Source of the DNA: Haliscomenobacter sp040401995
GTDB lineage: Bacteria > Bacteroidota > Bacteroidia > Chitinophagales > Saprospiraceae
DNA: 64,000 nt
Reading direction: 5' to 3'
Assembly (NCBI GenBank): GCA_040401995.1
Contig: JBBANM010000004.1
Span: 1-64,000, forward strand
Every line of letters starts with the position of its first letter. Within the stretch, counting starts at the first letter, position 1. This document shows, piece by piece, positions 17,225 through 26,333 of the stretch. The notes under the pieces are model-generated. The model saw only the letters and a program-made list of their open reading frames with translations. It was not told where the DNA came from and ran no database searches. A program made the translations under genes and the position numbers.

Positions 17225-18013
17225 ATGAATTTTTCATTAACCGGTAAAAACGCGCTGGTAGGCGGCAGTAGTAAAGGCATTGGCAAGGCAACCGCCATCG
17301 CGCTCACGCAATTGGGCGCCAATGTGACCCTCCTGGCACGCAACGCCGAAATGCTTGCCCAGACCCTTAGCGAACTGGAGCGCACCAGCCATGAGCAACA
17401 CCACGATTTTCTGGTTGTTGACTACAACGATCGGAAAGATCTACATAAAAAAGTGACGGGATTATTGACGATAAAACCCATCCACATTTTGATCAACAAC
17501 ACCGGAGGTCCTGCTGGCGGCCCGATCTTGGATGCCACTGCGGATCAATTTATCTCGGCCTATCAAAATCACCTGCTTTGCAATCACTTGCTGGCGCAGT
17601 TGTTGATCCCAGGGATGAAGCAAGCTAGCTATGGCCGCATCATCAACATCATTTCTACTTCGGTAAAAACACCACTCGATAACCTGGGGGTTTCCAATAC
17701 CACCCGCTGGGCAGTAGCCAGTTGGGCCAAAACCTTGGCGGCGGAAGTGGCGCCTTTTGGTATTACGGTGAACAACGTATTGCCTGGTTTTGCGGTAACC
17801 GATCGTTTGATGGAAGTACTTGAAGGCGGGTCTCAACGCAAAGGAATTGCCCTTGAGGAGGAAATCAAAGCAGCGGAAGCTACCATTCCTATGGGACGGT
17901 TTGGTACTGCTGAGGAAGTGGCAGCTGCCGCAGCTTTTTTGGCCAGTCCAGCAGCAGCGTACATTACTGGCATCAATTTGCCAGTAGATGGCGGAAGAAC
18001 AAGGGCTTTGTAG
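17225..18013 (+). CDS. SDR-family protein with non-canonical active site
   Basis: Short-chain dehydrogenase/reductase fold of 262 residues from the ATG at 17225. The cofactor loop is GGSSKGIG (near residue 13) and the NNTGG segment is present. The catalytic Ser is retained (IISTSVKT), but aligning the YxxxK site gives SNTTR, so Tyr is replaced by Ser and Lys by Arg. This fits the SDR subgroup annotated as BKR-like that lacks a full catalytic tetrad. It may use another chemistry or be a binding protein. It is monocistronic and ends at a strong terminator. Confidence 0.82.
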   Translation: MNFSLTGKNALVGGSSKGIGKATAIALTQLGANVTLLARNAEMLAQTLSELERTSHEQHHDFLVVDYNDRKDLHKKVTGLLTIKPIHILINNTGGPAGGPILDATADQFISAYQNHLLCNHLLAQLLIPGMKQASYGRIINIISTSVKTPLDNLGVSNTTRWAVASWAKTLAAEVAPFGITVNNVLPGFAVTDRLMEVLEGGSQRKGIALEEEIKAAEATIPMGRFGTAEEVAAAAAFLASPAAAYITGINLPVDGGRTRAL

Positions 18014-18026
18014 GTCACTAAAATAC

Positions 18027-18058
18027 AACGGCCAGGCGTTATAAAATGCCTGGCCGTT
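18027..18058 (+). terminator. Bidirectional terminator between SDR and porin-like genes
   Basis: AACGGCCAGGC / GCCTGGCCGTT forms a perfect 11-bp stem with an A/T loop, 13 bp past the SDR stop and 24 bp before the stop of the opposing gene. The T-runs are weak. Confidence 0.75.
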
Positions 18059-18082
18059 AATCAGGTTTCTTTATACTTGACA

Positions 18083-18952
18083 CTACAACTTCACAAAAAA
18101 GCCCACAGTGTACGCTGGCCGCGCATAGATCAAGTTGCCAAATAGCGCCCCGCCAATGCTGGCGGTAACGCCTGCGTTTTTAGAAAAAAAGTACGATACT
18201 TCAGGAGCAATGGATAAGTACTGGGTGTTGTTGGCAAAAAAACTGGTGCCATCCGAAATAATGCCAGACCCATTGTATAATGATTTTACCCCTTGAAACC
18301 GCAAGATGGTGTACAGTTTATCATTAAACCAGCCAGTTCCCGCTTCTATACCATAGCGCAACTCGTCCGAAAAACCGCGCGTGCGGTTGTTGAACCCGCC
18401 ATAGACGGAAAGATAAGCGTATTTTTTTTCGCTCAATTTGAAACTGCGGCTCACATCAATTTGTAACAATTGATTGAACTCGCCATCACCCGTTTGTAAG
18501 ATGCCCAATCCACCGCCGCCAGTGCGCCCAAGCGGTAATCCAAGGAGCAAAGTTGCACTCACTGCTATCGGTTTATTGACCACCAAGCCGTATTTCAGGG
18601 CGATATCGGCATCGCCAATGTGATTGATGGCAGCACCTGGAGTAATGACTTTGCCCGATGCTGCTGATCGTTCGGTGTTGTAGACGGCTCGACTAAACAA
18701 GGGCATGTAAAAAATACCCGTCAATCGGCTAGTAATGCCGTATTCGGCGTAAAGCGTAGTACTGTAAATGCTGCCCGTGATATTGGGATCAATTTTGCCG
18801 CTTGCTGTATAATGTTGATCCGCATTGACCCAAAATTCGGCCAGTTTTAAATAAGCTTTTCCTTTGGCTTGTGGCCACCCACCGCCGGCAAAAAGAGCAG
18901 TTTGTACTAGAAATAAGAATCCAGTGAGGATGAGAATCCAATATTTTTTCAT
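18083..18952 (-). CDS. Outer membrane porin-like protein (phenol-degradation MetA-like barrel)
   Basis: 289 residues with a signal peptide (MKKYWILILTGFLFLVQTALFAGG). The mature chain starts GWPQAKGKAYLKLAEFW and consists of amphipathic strands with the run SRLTGIFYMPLFSRAVY and HIGDADIALKYGLV, the pattern of transporter/phenol MetA degradation-like barrels (PF13557 type). The C terminus AYTVGFFVKL is an outer-membrane insertion strand. It lies 36 bp downstream of the Big2-DM13 lipoprotein gene on the same strand, so the two form an operon. Substrate unknown. Confidence 0.75.
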   Translation of the reverse strand: MKKYWILILTGFLFLVQTALFAGGGWPQAKGKAYLKLAEFWVNADQHYTASGKIDPNITGSIYSTTLYAEYGITSRLTGIFYMPLFSRAVYNTERSAASGKVITPGAAINHIGDADIALKYGLVVNKPIAVSATLLLGLPLGRTGGGGLGILQTGDGEFNQLLQIDVSRSFKLSEKKYAYLSVYGGFNNRTRGFSDELRYGIEAGTGWFNDKLYTILRFQGVKSLYNGSGIISDGTSFFANNTQYLSIAPEVSYFFSKNAGVTASIGGALFGNLIYARPAYTVGFFVKL

Positions 18953-18988
18953 GTTGATTGCTGTTTGGATGGATTGATAGTATGTTTT

Positions 18989-19705
18989 TTACTTGATGAC
19001 GCCTTCACCCACTTTCACTGAAAATGGTTTACACCAATACAAGATGTGGCTGTAGGAGTTCAGCTCGATACTGGTAGGCAAAACATAGGAATGCGCCCCT
19101 TTGAACACCGTTACTTTGCCGATTTCGTAAGCATTTTTGGCGGTGGCGGGGTTGTTGGTCAAGTAGACGTACAATCCAGGCAGATTGGTGTCGGCCACAT
19201 AAGAATCGCTCAAAGAAATGACCAAATTACCAGCCGCGTTGCGTGAAATGGAAAAGTCGCCCTTGAGCGCATAACTGCTGGTGGTACGCACAGTACCAGT
19301 TCGCAGTACAGTACCGCTTGTACCGCCGCCTCCTGTACCACCTCCACCTGTAGTTTTCTTATTGGCTACTTGAATTTTCACCGTATCCGCGACGGATTTT
19401 TCAGCGGTCAATTGCGCTTTGGCGATGATTTTTACTTGTCCAGCTTTTAAGCCAGTCACCAAACCTTGATCAGTAACGCTGGCAATCAAAGGATCGGAAG
19501 AAGACCACTTTATTGAGAGGGCATTTTCCAAACCTGCATTGTTAAAAAAACGGGCTTGAAAAGTGTAGGTTTTGCTTATTTCCAATGAATCAATGGGATT
19601 GACGACCGTTACCCGTTCATCAACAAAGTCGTTGATGAGGTCTTCGCCAATACAACTTTGTAATAGGAACAAGGGCAATAGCATACTCCAGGAAAATCGT
19701 TTCAT
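18989..19705 (-). CDS. Lipoprotein with Big2-like and DM13 domains
   Basis: 238 residues. Lipobox FLLQSC (Cys about 18). An Ig-like Big_2 domain covers about 35-115 (IKWSSSDPLIASVTDQGLVTG). A Gly-rich linker (TTGGGGTGGGGTSG) leads to a DM13 domain at about 135-238 with LYVYLTNNP, the IG/G-Y-x-LP segment and the terminal ILYWCKPFSVKVGEG, where the single Cys is the residue proposed for redox function in DM13. It is followed by a porin-like gene. DM13 is suspected to act in electron transfer; the pairing with a barrel is suggestive but the function is unknown. Confidence 0.82.
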   Translation of the reverse strand: MKRFSWSMLLPLFLLQSCIGEDLINDFVDERVTVVNPIDSLEISKTYTFQARFFNNAGLENALSIKWSSSDPLIASVTDQGLVTGLKAGQVKIIAKAQLTAEKSVADTVKIQVANKKTTGGGGTGGGGTSGTVLRTGTVRTTSSYALKGDFSISRNAAGNLVISLSDSYVADTNLPGLYVYLTNNPATAKNAYEIGKVTVFKGAHSYVLPTSIELNSYSHILYWCKPFSVKVGEGVIK

Positions 19706-19874
19706 AGCTTTTTGATTGAAAGGGTTAGGAAGTACTTTTTTTCAATACAAAATTAACGCCCCAGAACCGAAAAGGATGTCCGGAAGGCTACTTTTTGAGC
19801 ATATAGGATTGTCGGGGGCTGTACAGAAATGGCCAACAGGTAAGTAATAGACCTCCCCTTCCACTTGGCATTTT

Positions 19875-20588
19875 TTACAACCCTGCCAATATTTCCGCCA
19901 ATTCCCATGGCCGACTAAAAAACGGCGAATGACTCGTCTCCAGCTGGTACACCTTTTCACAGGGCATCTCTGTGTACATTTTTTGTTGAATAAAGGGCGT
20001 TACCGCTTTATCGAGCGTGCACTCGATGTACACCCGGGGAATAGATCCAAAGTTCTCATCTGTCAATTGCAAGGGCGTCATTCCACTTTCGAGAGGCTCC
20101 GGACTGAGGAGTACCTTCGCTAACTGCACTATATTCTCATCACAGTCAGCATACAAACCCTCGCGATAGATTTCAGGATCCAAAGTACTGGCATTTAGTT
20201 CGGGATGAACGGTGACATAGGGTTTCAAAACACCCTCGGTATCCATTTGTGAGTATTCCCGTTGAGTTTTGCCATTGGGGATCAGGTAGGCGGCAAGGTA
20301 TACCAGTTTTTCAATTCTATGGGGGCGGTATTCCGCAGTCTGTGAGATCATGATACCGTTTTTGCTGTGTCCTACTAAAATCACTTGTTCTTCTAAGGAG
20401 TCGATGATCCGACAGATGGCGTCTACACTAGTTTGTAATTTCACCTCTTGGATCGGTGTTTTGTCGCGCCCCATCCCTGGCAAATCGACGGTGATGGCGC
20501 GGTGGCCTAATTGTTCTAAAATAGGCACAACCCGGTGCCAGTTCCACGAGCCGTGCCACGACCCATGAACAAAAATGAATGTTTTCAT
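19875..20588 (-). CDS. Alpha/beta hydrolase
   Basis: 237-residue cytosolic hydrolase. The oxyanion region is FVHGSWHGSWNW at the N terminus, the nucleophile elbow reads VGHSKNG (Ser near residue 73), a late acid lies in ECTLDKAV and the His in LETSHSPFF. The overall layout is that of the small esterase group related to plant salicylate/methyl esterases. Substrate cannot be inferred. The gene is alone; 20589-20826 upstream holds no gene, and a tandem repeat follows. Confidence 0.85.
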   Translation of the reverse strand: MKTFIFVHGSWHGSWNWHRVVPILEQLGHRAITVDLPGMGRDKTPIQEVKLQTSVDAICRIIDSLEEQVILVGHSKNGIMISQTAEYRPHRIEKLVYLAAYLIPNGKTQREYSQMDTEGVLKPYVTVHPELNASTLDPEIYREGLYADCDENIVQLAKVLLSPEPLESGMTPLQLTDENFGSIPRVYIECTLDKAVTPFIQQKMYTEMPCEKVYQLETSHSPFFSRPWELAEILAGL

Positions 20589-20826
20589 ACCGATGTTTTG
20601 AATGTTGTTTCTGATGACACAAAGATCGGTATGGCGAAGCAGGAAAACAACCCGAAACTTGCGGTTATACTTCCTACGGGATGGCTAGGAGGTTTTTGTC
20701 TCTTCCTTTTTCCGTCCTGACGCGCTGCTAATACATATGAAGGTAGGCTGAAATTTCTCGATGAGAAAGAAACATTCCACAACCATTTAATAATCAAACC
20801 ATAAAGCAATTTTTATTTTGAAAAAA

Positions 20827-20980
20827 ACCGCAGAATAAGGGCAATTTTTCACTAAATAATCCCTAAAATAAGGGCAATTCATTCTAAAAACACCGCAAAA
20901 TAAGGGCAATTTCCAACCAAATACGCCCCAAAATAAGGGCATTTTCATTTAAAAACACCGCAGAATAAGGGCATTTTCAA
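20827..20980. repeat. Tandem repeat with 65-bp higher-order period
   Basis: Five copies of a 32-33-bp unit containing AATAAGGGCAATTTT. Units alternate between an ACCGCAGAATAAGGGC type and a CCC-AAAATAAGGGC type, so identical types recur exactly 65 bp apart (CCG at 20828, 20893 and 20958). It lies between the CoA-transferase stop (20990) and the hydrolase start (20588) in a 400-bp gap otherwise without visible features. The unit-to-spacer structure does not match CRISPR. Confidence 0.85.
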
Positions 20981-20989
20981 CTTCCTACC

Positions 20990-22285
20990 TCAACGAACCC
21001 GCACCTTCCACAACTCAAACGCATCGCGTTCCAATTGTTCCCGGTGATCAGGATGGGCAATGTTGATTAGGTTGCGCGCACGCTCGCTGATGGATTTGCC
21101 AAACATTTCGGCAACACCATATTCGGTAACGATGTATTGGACATGTGCTCGGGTGGTAACCACTCCGGCGCCGGGTTTTAAAATTCCGGCAATTCTGCTA
21201 ATGCCATTGCTGGTAGTAGAAGGCAGTGCAATAATCGGTTTACCGCCTTCCGAAAGTGCCGCGCCGCGCATAAAATCCATTTGTCCGCCAACACCCGAAT
21301 AGATCCTGGTTCCAATGGAATCGGAACAGACTTGACCGCTGAGGTCCACTTCAATACAACTGTTGATGGCCGTCACCTTGGGATTGCGGCGGATTACGGA
21401 GGTATCGTTGACATACTCAATGTCGAGCACGCGTACTTGCGGGTTTTCATTTACAAAATCATAGAGCTTTTGGGAACCATACAAAAAACCGGTCACCAGA
21501 TAGTTTCGGTGTTTAACCTTATGCTGACCGGTGATCACGCCCTTTTCCACCAGGGGCAGGATACCATCAGAAAACATTTCAGTATGTACACCCAGTTCTT
21601 TGTGGTGCATCATGGCTACTAATGCTGCATTAGGAATACCGCCAATGCCCATTTGTAAGGTGGCGCCATTCTCCACCAAACCAGCTATGTGTTCGCCAAT
21701 TTGCAACTCGATGGCGCTGGGCGCTACAAATTCCATGCTTGGAATGGGATAGTTGACCTCAACTACTTTGTCAAATTGACTGATGTGCAGGTTACCGTCA
21801 CCGCGAGTACGGGGCATATTGGGATTGATCTCGGCAATGCGAATTTTGGCAGATTGCGCGGCTGCCAAAGACGCGTCAACGGATACGCCTAGGGTAACAA
21901 AACCATGTTGATCCGGAGGCGATACCTGCAGCAGCGCCACATCCAGATCTACCTTCCTGCTCCGAAACAAACGGGGAATGTCACTTAGGAATATGGGCAA
22001 AAAATCTGCTCGTCCTTCTTGCACTGCGCGGCGAACATTGCCACCCGTAAAAAAACTGTGCACATGAAAACTATCTTCCATTCCAGGATTGGCGTAGGGC
22101 GCATCTCCTTCCGTATGCAGTTGATAGATGTTGACTGCTTTGAGTTCGTCTTTACGGGCGGCCAAAGCTTGCACCAGGGTTTGTGGTGCCGCAGCGGCAG
22201 TATGGATATAGATGTTGGCGCCAGATTGGATGACTTGAACGGCATCTTCAGCGGTTACCGGAGTGTATGGCTTGCTGTTATTCAT
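20990..22285 (-). CDS. Acetyl-CoA hydrolase/transferase family protein (4-hydroxybutyrate CoA-transferase-like)
   Basis: Family I CoA transferase of 431 residues from the ATG at 22285. N-terminal half PVTAEDAVQVIQSGANIYI; C-terminal half carries INSCIEVDLSGQV, where the Glu is the expected catalytic residue forming the CoA thioester, then YSGVGGQMDFMRGA and EYGVAEMFGKSISERARNLI. Members move CoA between acetyl-CoA and butyrate, 4-hydroxybutyrate or propionate. Which acid is used here is unknown. Single gene, downstream end bordered by the 65-bp tandem repeat. Confidence 0.88.
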   Translation of the reverse strand: MNNSKPYTPVTAEDAVQVIQSGANIYIHTAAAAPQTLVQALAARKDELKAVNIYQLHTEGDAPYANPGMEDSFHVHSFFTGGNVRRAVQEGRADFLPIFLSDIPRLFRSRKVDLDVALLQVSPPDQHGFVTLGVSVDASLAAAQSAKIRIAEINPNMPRTRGDGNLHISQFDKVVEVNYPIPSMEFVAPSAIELQIGEHIAGLVENGATLQMGIGGIPNAALVAMMHHKELGVHTEMFSDGILPLVEKGVITGQHKVKHRNYLVTGFLYGSQKLYDFVNENPQVRVLDIEYVNDTSVIRRNPKVTAINSCIEVDLSGQVCSDSIGTRIYSGVGGQMDFMRGAALSEGGKPIIALPSTTSNGISRIAGILKPGAGVVTTRAHVQYIVTEYGVAEMFGKSISERARNLINIAHPDHREQLERDAFELWKVRVR

Positions 22286-22565
22286 TTTGTTGGTTTTTTT
22301 CCGGAATGCAAAATCAGAAAATACTAACAAAGGGGTGCTGTTTTTTGTTAATGAGTGGGGTGATAAATGTTATCCTCCTCGGGGATAGGAAGGTGCCGTT
22401 TTGGGGATTTTTTTTGCCATTTAAGTCGTAATGAACAGATGTAACTAAAGATTCACATTAGCTACAGTATGAAAAAAAAGACAAAAACCACCTTTCCATC
22501 CAGCGCGAAGCATAGATTTAACGTACCTTTGACCAAAAGAAAACCAGTGCCCGTGCACTGGAAAA

Positions 22566-23375
22566 ATGACTGTTTTTATGGAGTTTTCTCACTTCATTAC
22601 CCTGTCCAAAGACCATAGCATCTTCTACTATCTGCTCATTTTGTTTCTGAGTGTAGGGGTATTACAAGCATTGAGCATTGGTGGTTTGTTTTTTTTAAAA
22701 CATACCGGCGACTGGCGTTCCAATGCTTGCTACGGCCTGCTGCTGATTACTTTTGGATTGACCTTGCTTCATTATATTTTTTTGCTTACCGACTTATATA
22801 CGCTGTACCCAAAGTTGTATTTCGTGCCGATTTATTACACGCTTTCCTTTCCGATTCTTTTGTTTTACCACGTAAAATTGAGTCTATACCCCCAATACCG
22901 CATGCGGTGGACGGATGCGAAGCATTTTGTACTACCCGTGGGGCAATTCATCTTTTTTTGTGTAGTGTTTTTCCAAACGGTGGAGGTCAAATCAGTAATG
23001 GGGCGTTATTTTTACAATCCATTTTTTGGCGCCTTTGAGCAATTGCTGTATTTGGTTACTTTTTTTGCTTATACGTATTTTGCCTATCGCTATGTACGCC
23101 ACAAAAGGCGGCGCGTGCAGGATCCAGGCGAGGCCAGAAAGGTATTGTATGCCGAAAATTTATTGAAAATCCTCTTTGTTTTGTTCTCCATCCACACGGC
23201 TTTTATCCTGAGCGATTACATCAGTTATGAGTTCCTGGATGTCAATTTGCGTTCTAGTAAAGCCTTTGCCGGGTTAGGGATCTTGTCTTTTGCCGCTTTG
23301 TTGTTTTGGTTGGGGATATATGGGTTTCAAATCTTGTTTTGGGGTCGCAAAGTGTTCCGCGCGAATCGTACTTGA
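22566..23375 (+). CDS. Orphan membrane sensor domain of AraC-type regulator (no DNA-binding domain)
   Basis: 269 residues with about seven hydrophobic segments (FYYLLILFLSVGVLQALSIGG, YGLLLITFGLTLLHYIFLLTD, VPIYYTLSFPILLFYHVKLSL and others). This matches the N-terminal membrane part of Bacteroidota AraC-family regulators, but the chain ends at GRKVFRANRT and no helix-turn-helix follows in any frame before the repeat cluster at 23470. It may be a truncated regulator or a naturally separate sensor or membrane protein. Start could also be the ATG at 22578. Call based on general resemblance. Confidence 0.68.
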   Translation: MTVFMEFSHFITLSKDHSIFYYLLILFLSVGVLQALSIGGLFFLKHTGDWRSNACYGLLLITFGLTLLHYIFLLTDLYTLYPKLYFVPIYYTLSFPILLFYHVKLSLYPQYRMRWTDAKHFVLPVGQFIFFCVVFFQTVEVKSVMGRYFYNPFFGAFEQLLYLVTFFAYTYFAYRYVRHKRRRVQDPGEARKVLYAENLLKILFVLFSIHTAFILSDYISYEFLDVNLRSSKAFAGLGILSFAALLFWLGIYGFQILFWGRKVFRANRT

Positions 23376-23469
23376 ATTTACCACAGCTTGCCGGGGCTGG
23401 CTTCATTTTAAAGATCCAGTCTCAGCAAACCGTGGTAAAATCAGTGGAGGACAATACCGCCTCAATCAA

Positions 23470-23605
23470 ATCCGTGTCCAATCAGCGTCATCCGTGTTCC
23501 AAAAAAAATCCGTGTCCAATCCGTTCAATCCGTGTTCCATCAAATCCTATCGCCGCAGGCGAAAAGATCCGTGTTCCAAAAAAAATCCGAATCCCAATCA
23601 TCCCT
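23470..23605. repeat. Degenerate CCGTGT(T)CC repeat array
   Basis: Five occurrences of TCCGTGTCC or TCCGTGTTCC (near 23471, 23491, 23509, 23530, 23568) separated by A-rich or AATC spacers of variable length, plus a small CGCCGCAGGCG hairpin near 23551. It lies between two 3' gene ends. Irregular spacing argues against CRISPR. Probably expansion of a short intergenic motif. Confidence 0.65.
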
Positions 23606-24737
23606 AATTGAAATCCTTCCCTTCTTTCAGTTTTGCAATGGCATCGCTCACCGACTTTTTTTCTTGATCGGTACCCGCTTTAGGCAAAGCCAATTGGGCA
23701 TTTATCAACGCATTTTTTAAGTCACCGTTAGCTGAATAGCCACGTGCTAAACCAAACAAAGTCATGAATTGCCCCGGATTGCGCTCGGCGTTGAGTTTGA
23801 AAATTTGCAGTGCTTCCGCAGGTTTTTTCATAGTGAGCAATGTGCGTGCATACACATGAACATCCTGTATGCCAGCGGTAGGATGGCTTACGGCTTCCTT
23901 CATCGCTACCGCTGCCTCGTCATTTTTACCCATGGCAGTCAACACTTGAGCCTTAGTAGCGAGTGAGGTATAGTTTTTCACGCCAAAATACGGCATGCTG
24001 ATTGCCATGTCAGCCCATTGTAAGGCTTCTGGCAAATTGATCTTTTTTTGCGCGCAAAATTGAACAGCAGCGATGTAATTGTTTTGCTCAAAACCCAATT
24101 CACCGCGGAGCTCGTCGCGCATTTTTTCCACATACAACATATCGCCATTGGGTACGGCAATTTTGAACTGTACTGCCAGGTTTTCCCAACGCAACCGAGC
24201 TACACAAGAATTGGGTTGCCGATCGTCAAATTCATAGGTTAACCATTCGGTATAGGGCGAGGTCAATGGTTTTACATTCACTCGTAGTGCATCTTCAGAA
24301 GCTTTGTAGAAATAGCTCCCCCAAGAACTGCTGTTTTTTGAAAAAATCACCACCCACTCGTCAGCGCCAGGGATCATGTGGAGACCGTATTTGCCAGCTG
24401 GAAGCGACTTTCCTTCCACCGTTACATTGTTTGAAAATTCGATAACCGTATTCTCATTGGCGCCGGCTCGCCAAGGTGATTTGTTCGTTTCGCTGCTCCA
24501 GCCAAAATCCAGGTTACTCAGGCCGTAAGGCACCAATTGTCCCCAGATTTTGCCTTTGCGGTCTTCTCCATTCGAACCATGTACGTCGGGGCTGCTATAA
24601 TTGATGGTAACGCTGGCCAAACCCATATACTGGGTAACGGCCGCTTTTTGGTTGTCGCCACTGGGCGGTTGGGAAATTTGGGCAGAAAGAACCACCACAT
24701 TCAGTAACAACAGCAAGAGAGTGATCAGATGTTTCAT
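23604..24737 (-). CDS. DUF2911 protein with C-terminal TPR repeats
   Basis: 377 residues, exported (MKHLITLLLLLLNVVVLSAQ). DUF2911 spans about 22-190: VTQYMGLASVTINYSSPDV, GKIWGQLVPYGL, NTVIEFSNNVTVEGKSLPAGKYGLHMIPG. TPR-type helices follow to the C terminus (ALQWADMAISMPYFGVKNYTSL, EALQIFKLNAERNPGQF). DUF2911 is common in Bacteroidota and has no established activity. The upstream region holds the xylBA terminator, so this gene has its own promoter. Confidence 0.85.
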   Translation of the reverse strand: MKHLITLLLLLLNVVVLSAQISQPPSGDNQKAAVTQYMGLASVTINYSSPDVHGSNGEDRKGKIWGQLVPYGLSNLDFGWSSETNKSPWRAGANENTVIEFSNNVTVEGKSLPAGKYGLHMIPGADEWVVIFSKNSSSWGSYFYKASEDALRVNVKPLTSPYTEWLTYEFDDRQPNSCVARLRWENLAVQFKIAVPNGDMLYVEKMRDELRGELGFEQNNYIAAVQFCAQKKINLPEALQWADMAISMPYFGVKNYTSLATKAQVLTAMGKNDEAAVAMKEAVSHPTAGIQDVHVYARTLLTMKKPAEALQIFKLNAERNPGQFMTLFGLARGYSANGDLKNALINAQLALPKAGTDQEKKSVSDAIAKLKEGKDFN

Positions 24738-24767
24738 GTGTTTGATTTAGGTAATGAGACAAAAAAA

Positions 24768-24810
24768 ATTGGAGCCAAAAACAAGATCTGGTTCTTGTTT
24801 TGACTCCAAT
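24768..24810 (-). terminator. Rho-independent terminator of xylBA
   Basis: On the minus strand an 17-18-bp stem (ATTGGAGTCAAAACAAG arm and its partner, one mismatch and one bulge) is followed by AATTTTTTTT. It lies 140 bp past the xylA stop and 30 bp before the DUF2911 start, so it should end the xylose transcript. Confidence 0.85.
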
Positions 24811-24951
24811 CTTTTCTATGCTATTGCGAATTACGAAGGTCAGATGATGATTTTTGAAAATTTCGACCTGCCATGCAGCATACTCGACTGATAATAAGCA
24901 GTATTCGTCGAATTTACCAACAAGTTACCTCCAAATAATTCTAGCTCTCTA

Positions 24952-26289
24952 CTACAAAAACTGATTGATCAGGTTCTCAAACAATTCTTGACGCCCGCTG
25001 CGTTGTTGTGGTTCTCCTTGTTGGTGCGCCAAAATATGGAGATCCGCCAAACTCAACTCGCCCCGCTCAAACGCGCTACCATTACCAGTATCAAAAGAGG
25101 CATAACGGTCTTTGCGTAAGTGCAAAAAGTTGGAACGGGTACGCATCGCATCAGCTACCAACAATGCGCGAGCAAAAACATCCATCCCGCCAATATGGGC
25201 ATGGAAAATATCTGCCAGATCGGTTGAGTTGCGACGGGTTTTGGCGTCAAAATTTACGCCGCCGCCTTGCAAACCGCCCGCATCCAAAATAACCAAAAGT
25301 GCTTCGGTGAGCTCGTAAACGTTGTTGGGGAACTGATCGGTATCCCAACCATTTTGGTAATCGCCGCGGTTGGCATCCAAACTCCCCAACATGCCGGCAT
25401 TGGCGGCCAATTGTAGTTCGTGCTGGAAAGTATGAAGCGAAAGGGTTGCGTGGTTCACTTCCACATTGAGCTTGAAATCATCCTGCAAACCATGTTCGCG
25501 CAAGAATCCGATCACTGTTGCTGAGTCGAAGTCATACTGGTGCTTGGTAGGCTCCATGGGTTTAGGCTCGATGAAAAAATTGCCTTTGAAACCCTGGCTA
25601 CGCGCATAATCCCGTGCCTTGGTAAGGAAAGCCGCCATATGATCCAGTTCGCGCTTCATGTCGGTATTCAACAACGACATGTAACCTTCACGACCACCCC
25701 AGAATACGTAGTTTTCACCGCCCAAAGCGATGGTAGCATCCAAGGCATTTTTGACTTGCGCGCCCGCATAAGCCACTACTTCAAAATCGGGATTGGTAGC
25801 TGCGCCATTCATGTAGCGAGGGTTGCCAAAAAGATTAGCCGTACCCCACAGCAATTTCACGCCTGATGCCGCCATTTTGCCTTTGGCATAGTCGGTGATG
25901 GCTTGCAGGTGTTTTTCCGATTCCGCCAAAGTATGGCCTTCTGCGATAAGGTCGAAATCGTGAAAACAGAAGTAAGGCGCGCCAATTTTGGTGAAAAATT
26001 CGAAAGCCGCATCCATCTTATCCTTAGCCTGCTGAATGGGATCGGTAGAAGTCAACCAAGGAAAATTTTTGGTAGGTGCGCCAAAAGGATCGCCGCCATT
26101 GCCACAGAAGGTATGCCAATAAGCGATGGCAAAACGGAAATGTTCCGACATCGTTTTTCCAGCTACTACTTGATCGGCATTGTAGTATTTGAATGCCATC
26201 GGATTGTTCGACTCCCGCCCTTCAAATTGGATTTTACCGATTCCAGGGAAGTACTCTTTGTCGCCCAAAAGAACTGCGTTATTGCTCAT
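24952..26289 (-). CDS. xylA: Xylose isomerase
   Basis: Converts D-xylose to D-xylulose. 445 residues, the length of the long (class II) isomerases. Active-site segments are intact: FCFHDFDL (catalytic His and Asp), FFIEPKPMEPTKHQYDFD (metal Glu and Lys), KLNVEVNHATLSLHTFQHEL and LDANRGDYQNGWDTDQFP (metal Asp). It follows xylB on the same strand after 92 bp; the spacer contains a truncated palindromic element. No xylose transporter or XylR is nearby. Confidence 0.97.
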   Translation of the reverse strand: MSNNAVLLGDKEYFPGIGKIQFEGRESNNPMAFKYYNADQVVAGKTMSEHFRFAIAYWHTFCGNGGDPFGAPTKNFPWLTSTDPIQQAKDKMDAAFEFFTKIGAPYFCFHDFDLIAEGHTLAESEKHLQAITDYAKGKMAASGVKLLWGTANLFGNPRYMNGAATNPDFEVVAYAGAQVKNALDATIALGGENYVFWGGREGYMSLLNTDMKRELDHMAAFLTKARDYARSQGFKGNFFIEPKPMEPTKHQYDFDSATVIGFLREHGLQDDFKLNVEVNHATLSLHTFQHELQLAANAGMLGSLDANRGDYQNGWDTDQFPNNVYELTEALLVILDAGGLQGGGVNFDAKTRRNSTDLADIFHAHIGGMDVFARALLVADAMRTRSNFLHLRKDRYASFDTGNGSAFERGELSLADLHILAHQQGEPQQRSGRQELFENLINQFL

Positions 26290-26333
26290 GTTGAATGTTT
26301 TTAAAGCAAAATATTTGGTGTTGAATTTATATT

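Noticed and set aside
20827..20980. Regular repeats resembling a small CRISPR array
   Set aside because: The spacers between AATAAGGGC units are themselves repeated every 65 bp, units are degenerate and no cas gene is present.
23470..23605. CCGTGTTCC repeats as CRISPR or operator array
   Set aside because: Spacing is irregular, spacers are A-runs or copies of the motif, and the location between two 3' gene ends does not suit an operator.
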